Below, piece by piece: positions 13,401-20,732 of a stretch of DNA of 33,683 bases. The stretch is taken from the NCBI GenBank assembly GCA_000969725.1, contig JXSR01S035113.1; one strand, 5' to 3'. The notes under the pieces were generated by a model. That model worked only from the letters and a program-made list of their open reading frames with translations, did no database searches and had not been told where the DNA came from. The DNA is from Ophiothrix spiculata (Eukaryota > Echinodermata > Ophiuroidea > Amphilepidida > Ophiotrichidae). The position numbers were made by a program, and so were the translations under genes. Position 1 is the first letter of the stretch, and each line of letters opens with the position of its first letter.

Positions 13401-16400
13401 ATGATATTGTTGCTGTGCCTTAAATATACAGCCACCAGGGCTTTCAAACTTGAATTTATTTTGGGCAGCAATACATATAGCATATCAAGTCAACAAGTTT
13501 TGTTTTCCAAACCAATACCAAATGGTATTGAGAAATGATGCACAACAGTTCATATGACAAAGTGTTTGATCAACCTGAGACTGGTGCAGTATGTGCTATA
13601 AGGTGTGTTTTTTGCAGCGTGAGGAAATCAGGTATGTTTGGAAGCCCTGGGTTGTATGCACTGGTTCCCAAATTATTATAGGTGAAGTTAATTTAGTATT
13701 TCAATCCCCTATGCATATATTTTTATATATATTTTCATGGTCTTTGTTGTAAAAATAAAAATGTACTGTAATTTGTTTTAATACCAAACCCGTTATTTAC
13801 AACTGACATTGATGTGTGCAGCACAGCTTTTGTGCAGAAATCAAGTTTAAATGTGTAGTCAATTTTTCAGTCAGTTTGCTTTCGTCCAGCTAGTTTCGAA
13901 TTAAACAGTACCATTGATACAAACAGTTGTTTGCATGCATGCACTTAATAAGAAACAAGACAATGAACAAATACATTTGTATATACTTCTTAATGAGAAT
14001 TGCGATGTCCAGTGAAAACTAAATGCTCAGATCAATTGATTGGATCTCACCACAGAACACTGAGTGGGTCTTTGACAGTGTGACATGACGTCCTGACGTG
14101 TTGTCATTCAAAGTTACTTAAAATATCACTAGTCTGATCCCTCCCATCTAATCATGCCCAATATTCCCAAAATAAAAAATATTGCTATTTTCACAATTCA
14201 CTAGAAAGATGAAACACCAAATGAAAGCTAAAATGACCTTGACTGTGAGCCCCAACTTGTTCGTGCTGGGCTCTGTAACCCCTCCAAGACATTTCTTACA
14301 GGCAACACTGAACAGCATGCAGTCAAATGTCTTTATTTCAATTTCTCTCAAACATAAATTATTACCGGTATACTAACCAATAGTTCTTCCCATTATTTCT
14401 TTTTGTGTTTGTGATATAGGAAATTGAATGCAAAGCAGGTGGGGGAGTCACCATGACGATTGGAGAGATGTTGCGCAGCTTTCTCACCAAGCTGGAATGG
14501 TATTCAACGCTGTTCCCTCGCATTCCAGTACCTATTATGAAGGTAGGATTGATGCAGACAATGTTTTGGTACTTTATTTCTGTATTGATTTAACTTTATT
14601 TTACATATTGTCAAGATAAAAATTTCTGCCTACCCTCTTGGGGAATATGGGATGCTGGCTAATGCATGCCCTTTTCGCTTGCTTTGCATCTGTGACTCTT
14701 GGGTGTTATTCCTTGGGCTGCTAGCATGGGTTGACACTGGTAGTTACCTTGCCTTTCACTACGGTTACCTGGATTTGATTCTTGGTGAACCATGGTTGTT
14801 AGCTAAGTTGGTTTTGAATCCATACTCATTCTTGCAAAAGTTTCTCCAAGCACTTGACGTTCCTCTTTCATGTAGAACACACAAAAATTCTTATCACTGT
14901 TGTGTGTCATCTACACTATATACTTTGATTGACACCAAATAGGCAGGCCTCTTCACATCGTGAATTGATAAGCGCGTGCGTACCTGAACACAGCCCAACT
15001 GCACGACACACATCGCACGTAGTACTTGTACAAGCCTTTTAATTCCCGCCTATTTAGTGTTGGGTATAAGAGGCATCATGAATTTGATGCATATACTCTA
15101 TCGAGATTAATAGTCAGAACTATAATAATTATAAAGCTAAATGTGAATAATTTAAGATTTGGAAGCACATTTGAATTCATTCTTGCAAATCATCGTTACA
15201 TTATCCTTTACACCTTTGCAGGATATTGAGCGGAAGATGACCCAATGGAGAGCACAACATGTGAAGGCCGCGATGGAGCAGAAAGCAGCAGAAGAGGAAG
15301 CCAGGGCAGCAGAACGGGCAGCAGAGAGGGCAGAGAGACAAGCTAGCAGGGAAAGGGCTATACCACGCAGGTAGGTCAAGACCCGGTGGATAGGTGAGGA
15401 GGGGGTGTAAGCCAGGGCAGCAGAGAGACAAGCTAGCAGGGAGAGGGCTATACCACGCAGGTAGGTCAAGACATAGGGGATGGGTGGGCAGGGGGTGTAA
15501 GCCAGGGCAGCAGAACGGGCAGCAGAGAGGGCAGAGAGACAAGCCAGCAGGGACAGGGCTATACCACGCAGGTAGGTCAAGACATAGGGGATGGGTGGGC
15601 AGGGGGTTTAAGCCAGGGCAGCAGAACGGGCAGCAGAGAAGGCAGAGAGACAAGCTAGCAGGGAAAGGGCTATACCACGCAGGTAGGTCAAGACCTGGGT
15701 GATGGGTGGGCAGGGGGTGTAAGCCAGGGCAGCAGAGAGGGCAGAGAGACAAGCTAGCAGGGAAAGGGCTATACCACGCAGGTAGGTCAAGACCTGGGTG
15801 ATTGGTGGGCAGGGGGTGTAAGCCAGGGCAGCAGAACGGGCAGCAGAGAGGGCAGAGAGACAAGCTAGCAGCGAAAGGGCTATACCACGCAGGTAGGTCA
15901 AGACTTGGGGATGGGTGAGGAGGGGGTTGCACAAAATATGTTGAGCGAGCCAAGTGAAAAATGTGGCCTGGGCCAAGTTAATACAAGCGCTCACTTTTAA
16001 CCAATCAGAGGACAGGAATCTGTATATGAGGTATGTAAAACATTCTGAACCATTATCTTGAACAGCACTGCACTATGTATATTTTCCTTAGGAATGTGTT
16101 ATTTCAGTAAAGGGAACTATTATGTCATGATGTTATGCTATTTAAATTTGATGTCACAAGCTCTAAAATTTTCCTTTCAGGACTCCAAGCCCGCATCGTG
16201 ATCGTGTAAGTCAAAGTAGGGACCACGGAGAGCGTAGTAGAGAGGGAGAGCGTAGTAGAGAGCACAGGCGTAGCAGAAGCCGGGAAAGACGAGACAGGGA
16301 TCGTAGACGAAGTAAAAGTCGCGAAAGAAAGCGGCGAAGTCGTAGCAGAGAACGAAATCATCACAAAAGAGACAGGAGACGTAGCAGGAGCAAGGAAAGG

Positions 16401-16604
16401 AGACGCAGTCGTAGCCGGGAACGTCGACCAAGAGATCGCGATAGGGACGGGGAGGATGATTACGCTAAGGCATTACAAAGGGAGCGTGACCGACAGAGGC
16501 GAGAGAGAAGGGACAAAGAGCGCAGAAGTAGGAGTAAGGAACGCAAACATAGGTCACGTAGTAGAAGTAGGGAAGCTAGCCACAGAAGCAGTAGAGATAG
16601 GTAA
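1275..16604 (+). CDS. PRPF38B: PRPF38B orthologue, pre-mRNA-splicing factor 38B (7 exons, 378 aa)
   Basis: Join of 1275-1433, 2075-2143, 7821-7972, 9215-9275, 14420-14542, 15222-15370 and 16181-16604. These total 1137 nt, or 378 codons plus TAA, with GT-AG borders and matching phases at all six introns. Residues about 7-188 form the PRP38 domain; recognisable blocks are NVLPLWGNE, KTYHEVIDEIYYKV, GMCGGVRGVGAGGIVS, DSPYIRGLGFMYIRY, PPDLWDWYEEYL, MTIGEMLRSFLTKLEW and LFPRIPVP. Residues 189-238 are an Ala/Glu/Arg-rich, probably helical linker. Residues 239-378 are an RS domain dense in RSRSRE and RRRSRS dipeptides. PRP38-family proteins are nuclear spliceosome components; yeast Prp38 acts in spliceosome activation. 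The B type is recognised by the sequence blocks and the long RS tail. The vertebrate protein is longer (about 546 aa), with an extra N-terminal low-complexity segment and a longer RS tail. Start choice: ATG 1275 is the first Met in this exon, but the frame stays open back to a possible acceptor at 1250. Confidence 0.95.
1595..1816 (+). mobile_element. tRNA-derived SINE (copy 1)
   Basis: The head resembles a tRNA: A box TGGCCGAGCGG at 1603-1613, a ctCGTaat anticodon-loop-like stretch at 1627-1634, and B box GGTTCGGGCCC at 1647-1657. A body follows, containing GTAAAGCCGTTGGTCCCC (1728-1745), and a tail of ATTG/GATT repeats near 1800-1816. This is SINE architecture with an RNA polymerase III internal promoter. 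It lies in intron 1 in the sense orientation. No clear target-site duplication was found. Confidence 0.75.
2075..2143 (+). CDS. PRPF38B: PRPF38B coding exon 2 (residues 54-76)
   Basis: Acceptor gtttttgcag before GTATCACATC; encodes VSHLEPWERGSRQ through GQIGMCGG; donor gtaagt. It is 69 nt, phase 0 at both ends. The His-Glu-Pro-Trp-Glu-(Lys/Arg)-Gly-Ser-Arg run and the GxxGMCGG block are conserved signatures of the PRP38B domain. Confidence 0.93.
2460..3517. mobile_element. hAT-like non-autonomous element with 8-bp TSD
   Basis: Element 2468-3509 (1042 bp). The ends are CAACCCTGTAA and its inverse TTACAGGGTTG, and related GGTCGCCAG blocks recur in inverted positions at 2557 and 3437. It is flanked by a perfect 8-bp direct repeat CCTGCGTG (2460-2467 and 3510-3517). 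An 8-bp TSD is the hallmark of hAT transposons. The interior is AT-rich, holds an ATTT microsatellite and has no transposase frame, so it is non-autonomous. It lies in intron 2. Confidence 0.75.
3066..3190. repeat. ATTT-type microsatellite
   Basis: Degenerate tetranucleotide repeat of ATTT/TTAT units with interspersed AAGT, inside the hAT-like element. Confidence 0.8.
3719..4034. mobile_element. MITE, family K (copy 1)
   Basis: The left end AGCTGGTTTCAGACTGTC pairs with the inverse of the right end (AGGCGGTTTAAGAG). Internal blocks (GGAATAAATT, GACAGACCAT, ATGCAAATGTGTCGTGCTA) match the element at 12370-12658 in reverse complement. Flanks are TTAA on the left and TTAG on the right, an imperfect 3-bp duplication. 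No coding capacity. Confidence 0.75.
4264..4318. repeat. Short GC-rich GAGCGAAGCG-type tandem repeat
   Basis: Imperfect repeats of GAGCGTAGCGAAGCG and GAGCGAAGCGAAGCG, with a nearby inverted pair AAGCGCC/GGCGCTT. It is a GC-rich island in AT-rich intron 2. Confidence 0.55.
4319..6630. other. Intron 2 stretch without supported gene
   Basis: No exon, RNA gene or complete element was recognised. Positions 6132-6187 (GTCATCTGCCACAGC ... CCTACTTTAGAACAGCCC) resemble the right end of the family K element at 3719-4034, suggesting a half-copy. A 9-bp inverted pair AAGGCGTTG/CAACGCCTT sits at about 5454 and 5521. Confidence 0.4.
6632..6885 (+). mobile_element. tRNA-derived SINE (copy 2, different head, shared body)
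   Basis: The tRNA-like head runs from GGGGCGCC with A box TAGTGTGATGG (6641-6651) and B box GGTTCGATTCT (6684-6694). The body contains GGTAAAGCCGTCGGTCCC (6829-6846) followed by AGAAGAGT, matching the body of the SINE at 1595-1816. The head differs from that copy. It lies in intron 2, sense orientation. Confidence 0.75.
7402..7571. mobile_element. MITE, GGGCC-TATTC type (170 bp)
   Basis: The left end GGCGTGTATTCCAGAAAG, continuing gTGTTTAGCTAAA, pairs with the inverted right end GGCCCATATTCCAGAAAG and TGTTTAGCTAAA, about 31 bp in all. The flanks are TCT on both sides, a possible 3-bp TSD. It can fold into a long hairpin and has no coding capacity. Confidence 0.8.
7821..7972 (+). CDS. PRPF38B: PRPF38B coding exon 3 (residues 77-127, split codon)
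   Basis: Acceptor ttttgtag before GTACGTGG; encodes VRGVGAGGIVSSAYCLLYKL, then TLKLTRKQVNGLL and DSPYIRGLGFMYI. It ends ATC AG|gtacgt, so codon 127 (Arg) is split after two bases. It is the core helical part of the PRP38 domain. The open frame runs on past the donor to a stop at 8028-8030; this is intron read-through, not coding. Confidence 0.94.
8104..8375. mobile_element. MITE, GGCC-TTGGACA family (copy 1, 264 bp)
   Basis: Element 8108-8371. The inverted ends of about 40 bp share ATTGGACA and ACAAAAATCC and begin GGTC/GGCA. Flanks are TATA (8104-8107) and TGTA (8372-8375), a near-match to the perfect TATA duplication of the sister copy at 30922-31055. An internal block (CAAAAATCCAGAGTGCAGG) repeats part of the terminal sequence. 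Confidence 0.8.
8376..9214. other. Remainder of intron 3
   Basis: No feature other than the exon 4 acceptor at its end. Confidence 0.4.
9215..9275 (+). CDS. PRPF38B: PRPF38B coding exon 4 (residues 127-147)
   Basis: Acceptor tcttttcag before GTATTCCC; completes Arg127, then YSQPPPDLWDWYEEYLEDEE; donor gtgagg. It is 61 nt, which restores phase 0. The PPxDLWDW motif is characteristic of the PRP38 domain. The exon is too short to appear as an open frame of its own. Confidence 0.93.
9675..9881. mobile_element. MITE with CTGTAAAGTG ends (207 bp)
   Basis: The left end CTGTAAAGTGAGTAATTTTC, then GCTAGGG, is the inverse of the right end (CTGTAAAGTGG ... AATTTGGCGAGG). Internal sub-repeats of the CGCTAAATTTAGTCCCTCG type run in both orientations. 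There is no open frame and no certain TSD. Confidence 0.7.
10007..10022 (+). repeat. G16 homopolymer
   Basis: Sixteen consecutive G in an otherwise AT-rich part of intron 4. The exact length may be a sequencing estimate. Confidence 0.9.
10328..10594. mobile_element. MITE, GGCC-TTGCCCTC family (copy 1, 261 bp)
   Basis: Element 10331-10591. The ends of about 32 bp are inverted: GGCC, an A-rich run, TTGTTATGTTGCCCTC and the inverse GAGGGCAACACAACAA, T-rich, GGCC. It has a perfect TTA duplication (10328-10330, 10592-10594). Sub-terminal blocks CGACCGACCC and ACCGACCGAC are shared with the copies at 10701 and 19675. Short frames here on both strands are artefacts of the inverted repeat. Confidence 0.85.
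10701..11033. mobile_element. MITE, GGCC-TTGCCCTC family (copy 2, 333 bp)
   Basis: The ends GGC-A-rich-GTTGTTATGTTGCCCTT and AGGGCAACACAACAA-T-rich-GGCC are inverted and match copy 1 only 110 bp upstream. Flanks are ATA on the left and TTA on the right, so the 3-bp TSD is imperfect. The internal CCAACCGACC and ACCGACCCGA motifs are as in copy 1. Confidence 0.8.
11034..12369. other. Intron 4 stretch with assembly gap
   Basis: Contains the 50-base N run at 11338-11387 and, directly after it, the first copy of a 124-bp direct repeat. I see no exon or recognisable element in the rest. Confidence 0.5.
11388..11511 (+). repeat. 124-bp direct repeat, copy 1 (abuts the N gap)
   Basis: Identical to 13083-13206 except for one base (actttg against attttg at about 11483). 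It begins at the first base after the N gap, so the true left boundary is hidden. Low-copy repeat or incomplete assembly; no function recognised. Confidence 0.85.
12367..12661. mobile_element. MITE, family K (copy 2, 289 bp)
   Basis: Element 12370-12658. The left end AGGTGGTTTCAGACTAGC, then TGTCG, pairs with the inverted right end AGCTGGTTTAAGACTAGCC, then TGTCG. It has a TAA duplication (12367-12369, 12659-12661). The interior is a reverse-complement relative of 3719-4034. CGACA/TGTCG motifs recur through the element in both orientations. No coding capacity. Confidence 0.8.
13083..13206 (+). repeat. 124-bp direct repeat, copy 2
   Basis: Near-identical to 11388-11511. One frame through it stays open from upstream (about 12950 to a TGA near 13195) and reads DSQFVGDCLNLYLHRSHP; the frame is shared by both copies. 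I do not recognise it as a protein family. Confidence 0.85.
13207..14419. other. End of intron 4
   Basis: No supported feature. The short open frames lack exon borders and family resemblance. Confidence 0.4.
14420..14542 (+). CDS. PRPF38B: PRPF38B coding exon 5 (residues 148-188)
   Basis: Acceptor gtgatatag before GAAATTG; encodes EIECKAGGG, MTIGEMLRSFLTKLEW and LFPRIPVPIMK; donor gtagga. It is 123 nt, phase 0. It closes the PRP38 domain with the highly conserved IGE.LRS.L..L.W....PRIPVP block. The acceptor has a weaker polypyrimidine tract than the other exons. Confidence 0.94.
14921..15060. repeat. Interspersed repeat, short copy (sister of 30375-30804)
   Basis: Shares three collinear blocks with the 30.4-30.8 kb region: TACTTTGATTGACACCAAAT plus AGGCAGGCCT; CTGAACACAGC with neighbouring CACATC; and ATTCC..CTATTTAGTG. 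The longer copy contains about 260 bp of extra sequence with a tRNA-like part. It lies in intron 5. Family unknown. Confidence 0.65.
15222..15370 (+). CDS. PRPF38B: PRPF38B coding exon 6 (linker, residues 189-238)
   Basis: Acceptor cacctttgcag before GATATTGAG; encodes DIERKMTQWRAQHVKAAMEQ, then an Ala/Glu/Arg-rich stretch ending SRERAIPR and a split Arg codon (CGC AG|gtaggt). The composition predicts a charged helix between the PRP38 and RS domains. The last 73 nt (from 15298) are the first unit of the downstream minisatellite, so this exon end shares its sequence with five intronic copies. Confidence 0.9.
15298..15930 (+). repeat. Minisatellite spanning the exon 6 / intron 6 boundary (six units)
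   Basis: Six tandem units start with AAGCCAGGGCAGCAG at 15298, 15409, 15499, 15610, 15721 and about 15820. Unit lengths are 111, 90, 111, 111 and 99, with the last about 111; the short units lack 21 or 12 bp. Each unit holds the exon 6 end (CTATACCACGCAG), the 5' splice site (gtaggtcaag) and about 38 bp of G-rich intron. Candidate donors therefore follow 15370, 15460, 15571, 15682, 15781 and 15892. Long frames on both strands here are repeat artefacts. Confidence 0.95.
16181..16604 (+). CDS. PRPF38B: PRPF38B coding exon 7 (RS domain, residues 238-378, stop TAA)
   Basis: Acceptor ttttcctttcag before GACTCCAAGC; completes Arg238, then TPSPHRDR and a 140-residue Arg/Ser/Glu/Asp domain with repeated RSRSRE, RRRSRSK and RSRSKER motifs, ending SSRDR and TAA at 16602-16604. 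RS domains mediate protein-protein contacts in the spliceosome and are usually phosphorylated by SR protein kinases. The frame is short next to vertebrate PRPF38B. The bases AG|GTAATG at the stop resemble a donor, so a longer isoform spliced to a further exon cannot be excluded. Confidence 0.9.
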
Positions 16605-18780
16605 TGGTCACAATATTGATAGGAATGTGTACATAAGTGTTTTTAAGTATTGTTAATTATCTGTAGATTAGAGTATAACATAACAGGTTATTGACAGAGG
16701 TGATCAATTTATTTTTATTCTTTGATTCAGTAGTACAAACAATCTTGATAGATAAAGTTGAGATGTATTTGTACATATATGCCTTGTCTAAACTGGGGTG
16801 GGTAAATATGGTGCTTTTACTGTAATGGTGTATTTACCCCTGTCACTGTTGCATTTCTGGATCTCCAGAGATGATATCTTCTTGGACCTTTTGTATCCCT
16901 CTAAAATGTTCAAATAGGGCATGCCTTTTTGTTGTTTTTTATTTTTAAGACTGTTATTTTGTACTTAATACTAGCTCTGGATTGTAAGGGGTTTTTCTGG
17001 AACACATTCACATGAGTCTTAGGCACGGCTTCACTGGGCAATGCAAATATTCTAATTCCTGTCCAACTTCAATTCTACAGGAATCTCCAAAATCTGATAT
17101 AGTGAATTTTTAGTGGGTGTCAGGAAGGCCTCAAATCATTGAATTTTGATTGACCCAAAGATCAAAAGTAGTCGATCAGACTCAATTTCACCGATTTGTT
17201 GGGTCTCTGTTCTACGTTTACATGCGTGGTCGTGGAATTTTGTGATTAAATATATCAGGGAAAATCAGGGAATTCTTAAAATGCTGGGAACTCACTTCAA
17301 CTCATTTGGACCTTGCTTTAAGACCTGGACCCTATCTTTGACTTAAGATGAATTCAACCTTAACTTTAAGAAGAATAAATTAAGATCATCTTAACTTTTA
17401 TGAAGTAGGGTTCAGGTGTAATATTTGTTCCAATACAATTTCAAATTTATGCTGTAATTCATTATGAGAGAGCTTTTGATTTCATGACAGATGGTCTGTA
17501 TGACTCGACCTGTTTGGATATCAACAACACATCGATTTCAAATCACATGAGTTAATCAATCATGTAATTTAAAGATTGTAACCACAGTGCACTATGATGG
17601 GGAATTTACACTGCTTTCCAAGAAACATTTGAATCAAAACAGCCATTTCTTTATCGTAGTTACAATCCGTCATGAAAAATCAAAACTTCCCTATTGAGAG
17701 GTTTCTAAAGGCTTAGCATGAGGCTTAGTGATGCAAAAGTAAGATTCAGAAGAAATTAATGTTTTTCATATCACACTGTCAGTCCAAATTTTACATTATA
17801 CAAAGTTTAAATTGATGCCTGGCAGGTGTGGTGAGTACAGAGATGTATGGATGCAACGGTCTTGGAATCCAGTCATTTTTCATGCTGATAAAATTCTCTT
17901 TCGATAATATACAGTGTGTTTTAGCCAATTAAAGTACATTACAATTCTTGAGTTTGATCTCAACCGTAAATTCTTCAGTCACAGAGGGTCAAGAGAAGAG
18001 TAGATGCCACTTTCAAAATACCATGGTTCTTTTGATTTGGTTTCTGTTCCAACTTAATTATGATTGATAAGACTTTGTTTTTAAGGAGGATATTTTTCCA
18101 AATATATATCAGTAAGAGTATTTGACGTGTATGATGGCTACAAAGGAATGTCAAATATTCTTACATCCTAGTAGCATGTGTCAATATTCATATTTTATGA
18201 TATATAGAAATTGTGAATCTCAAATACTGATCATTTCATTGGCCTGCAAAAACTCAAAAGTTTGACATTTTTTTGTTTGGATGTGCTGTCAATTTGATTA
18301 AATTGTTAATTTTGACATGAATGTGTTCCAGTTTATTGTACTTACTCATTTCGCAAAAAATATGTGAAGTTTGAATGATTTTTAAATAATTATACCACAT
18401 GTGCTATGGGATGAAAAAGCTTGTGTAGATACTCTAAAATTCCAATATAGTGCGCATTTTCCCAGTTCTTGTATTGTGTCGTCCTTTTATGCAACGTATA
18501 AGATGTGTGACAAAACATTGTTGCTTCTGATTTATGACGAATGCATCTTTCATTTGATCATCTGCTCATGGAAGTAGATCTGTTGTTGTGGTGAAGAACA
18601 TGTTTAGGAGCAAAACATCGTGCTCAATATATGAGAATTTGAAAGTAGGCGATATTCCACCAGTGTGTATGCATGGAGTAAATGTGCACCAGTTCACCAA
18701 CAATTTTTTATACATCGTTAAAGATTTGGAGCAATTTTCTGGTAATTTTCAGTATAATTGCTCCAGGTTCAGGAATCCTT
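16605..18780 (+). other. PRPF38B: PRPF38B 3' UTR and downstream DNA
   Basis: No further coding frame is supported. The 3' end is not certain. The first good AATAAA after the stop is at 17374-17379, which would give a 3' UTR of about 0.8 kb. Later AATAAA and ATTAAA hexamers occur too. Confidence 0.5.
17374..17379 (+). terminator. PRPF38B: Candidate polyadenylation signal AATAAA
   Basis: First AATAAA on the + strand downstream of the stop, followed within about 50 bases by GT-rich sequence (gggttcaggtgtaatatttg). The choice among several hexamers cannot be settled without transcripts. Confidence 0.35.
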
Positions 18781-18786
18781 GATAGA

Positions 18787-18817
18787 AAGCTTGCATGTTA
18801 GGCAATGATAACGTTAT
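18787..18817 (+). repeat. 31-bp direct repeat, copy 1
   Basis: AAGCTTGCATGTTAGGCAAT continuing GATAAC(g)TTAT; a 26-nt perfect match plus TTAT after one mismatch to 19269-19299, 482 bp away. The pair flanks the element at 18868-19133. Confidence 0.85.
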
Positions 18818-18867
18818 TTATTCCTTAGATGACTTATCAAAAATTAGGGTTGCTTTTAACAAATCGG

Positions 18868-19133
18868 GCCTATGTTCACAAAAGGAGAATAACTTTTATT
18901 TTTTCCATTAGTGACGTCATTTTGTAAGCTTGCACAATGTGGATAAAGACTCTTGCATAAGGACTTGGCACTGTGGCAGCCGGGCCGGAGCTTGAACCAA
19001 CAACCTCTTGATTACGAGTCTAATGCTCTAACCACAGCACCTCGGTGCTCCACAAGGAGGACTAATCCTGGAATAAAATGATTCCTGGAAAGGAATTAAG
19101 TTATTCCTGGAATAACTTTTGTGAATACAGGTC
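18868..19133. mobile_element. MITE, GGGCC-TATTC type, containing a SINE
   Basis: The left end GGCCTATGTTCACAAAAG pairs with the inverted right end GACCTGTATTCACAAAAG. Internal ATTCCTGGAATAA blocks repeat in direct and inverted form near 19080-19118. The interior includes a minus-strand tRNA-derived SINE. No clean TSD. Confidence 0.7.
18950..19055 (-). mobile_element. tRNA-derived SINE head, minus strand, nested in a MITE
   Basis: Read on the minus strand: GGAGCACCGAGGTGCTGTGG, then TTAGAGCATTAGACTCGTAAT and GTTGGTTCAAGCTCC. This gives A-box-like and B-box-like elements and a CGT anticodon-like triplet, as in the copy at 1595. No full cloverleaf is claimed; it is SINE-like rather than a functional tRNA gene. 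Confidence 0.65.
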
Positions 19134-19268
19134 AATATGAATATTATACAAAATGCAAATTTCTTTCTCGCTATTAAAGTTCTGAAAGTTTTGTCGTATA
19201 AATCTTAAAGAGTGTAAATTCTATTGAAATAAATTTGTATGAGATGTATTACTGTGATTGCTCTATGG

Positions 19269-19299
19269 AAGCTTGCATGTTAGGCAATGATAACATTAT
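19269..19299 (+). repeat. 31-bp direct repeat, copy 2
   Basis: Second copy of the 18787-18817 sequence, one mismatch in 31. Confidence 0.85.
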
Positions 19300-19671
19300 A
19301 TTTTTATGGAAAAGTAGAAGAATAAATGCTTCACTGTTCAGTAAAATGCCGTATCAACACATAACCCGCATTGTAATAATATCACTACAGAGTAATCTAC
19401 GTGTTGCATCATCAGATTTTCATTTTTGCACTTTCAGCACTTTAACAACTTTACTTTGGTGGAATAGGGTGAAAATGCTCACACACCAAATTTGACATGA
19501 AATGGTTCATTGTGGCAAGATATGGTCTAGGCCCATTACTGCAAAAAAGTGTTTTTGTGATGCCATCACTTCTGTACTCTTGTGAGTTGATTATGCTTAT
19601 CCTGTAAGTTCTGTAACTGTTAAATATCACCTTGTTTTGACTTATGTGCATTCTAAAATGTATATCTGTAA

Positions 19672-20022
19672 TGAGGCCTAAAAAAAATTGTTTGATTGGC
19701 GTAACCCGACCGACCCTATTTTTACCACCGAACATAAATATTTATATTTTTTTTAGCATGGTAAAAAACCTTCAAATCCCAAATTTGATGGGAATCAGTT
19801 CATACGGGTCCGAGATACGACTTGCAGGAAATTCAAAATGACAAAAATAAAGATGTATTACAGAAAAAGTGAAGATGTTTTTGTATATGTGTTGTATATT
19901 TTGTGTTCTTGTATGTGAAACAATAGACTTAAAAAATAAAAATAAATATTTAAAAAAAAACCCGACCTACCTACCCTATTTTTTTTTCTATGTTATGCCA
20001 ATCAAACATTTTTTAAGCCTGA
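19672..20022. mobile_element. MITE, GGCC family related to 10331/10701 (345 bp)
   Basis: Element 19675-20019. Inverted ends: GGCCTAAAAAAAATTGTTTG then ATTGGCGTAAC, and the inverse GTTATGCCAAT, CAAACA, T-rich, GCC. Perfect TGA duplication (19672-19674, 20020-20022). Sub-terminal CCCGACCGACCCTATTTTT and CCCGACCTACCTACCC recall the motifs of the intron 4 copies. Confidence 0.85.
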
Positions 20023-20071
20023 TTTTATATCCAACTTGTGTTCTAACAGGTTTAAGAAACAAAGGTAAGGT

Positions 20072-20372
20072 TTAAATCTTTCACTCTGGCAAGCCGCTCA
20101 CAGCAGCTCGCAAAAGCGTGCACGATTTGCACTTTGACTCGTATTTTTCAAATAGGTCTAAAAAAACCTACAAGCCCAATTTGGGTCGAAAATTCGCCAG
20201 CATGCAGTTGAAACGAAATAGCCCCATCACTTTTATTAGCAAGGAAAACAACCCTGGCGCACAATATTTATCGTATGCTATCATAAAGTTCGGTCTCTGT
20301 GAGCCACTCAGAGCGGCTTTCCGGTAAAATAGGACGGATGGTGAAAATTTTATTCTGGCGTGAAAGAGTTAA
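20072..20372. mobile_element. TTAA-type MITE (293 bp)
   Basis: Element 20076-20368. Inverted ends ATCTTTCACTCTGGC and CTCTTTCACGCCAGA, flanked by TTAA at both sides (20072-20075, 20369-20372). A TTAA duplication is typical of piggyBac and Kolobok groups. About 35 bp around 20229-20262 (TTAGCAAGGAAAACAACCCT) recurs in reverse complement at 23553-23588. Confidence 0.8.
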
Positions 20373-20732
20373 AAAGAAGCACAAACGAAATGTAATGGTG
20401 TAGGATATTTTTAGCCGTAAATTTTCGTTACGTTTCTTCTTCAAATTAGTTTTGCTAACAGATTCTTCATATCTTGTAATTTGTCACAAATATGTATGGT
20501 AAAAATGACTTTCAGTTGTCAATTTTTGAATATATCCAATTCCCATGTGTATTTTAAAAAAGCACCAATTCTTGATATTTTTTAAGTTTTTTTAGGTCAG
20601 TTTCTCATAATTTTGTGAAGAATCAATAGTACAGCAAACATATCGTTTGTCATATTAACTCTATTTATATACTAGTTTTACATTGTTGTTACATTTTTTT
20701 TTTTAAATTAGGCATAATTTTTGTGAAATGAC

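Noticed and set aside
15394-15702. 102-residue plus-strand frame with repeated GRSRHRGWVGRG-type peptides
   Set aside because: Same minisatellite read in a frame different from exon 6; repeat artefact.
15201-15953. 250-residue minus-strand open frame and two related frames (15152-15580, 15608-15994)
   Set aside because: They lie opposite exon 6 and its minisatellite. The repeated LDLPAWYSPF-type peptides arise because the unit length is divisible by three, and there is no start context or exon border.
16599-16610. Splice donor AG|GTAATG at the stop codon leading to a longer RS tail
   Set aside because: Possible, but I could not find a convincing downstream RS-coding exon, so the stop at 16602 was kept.
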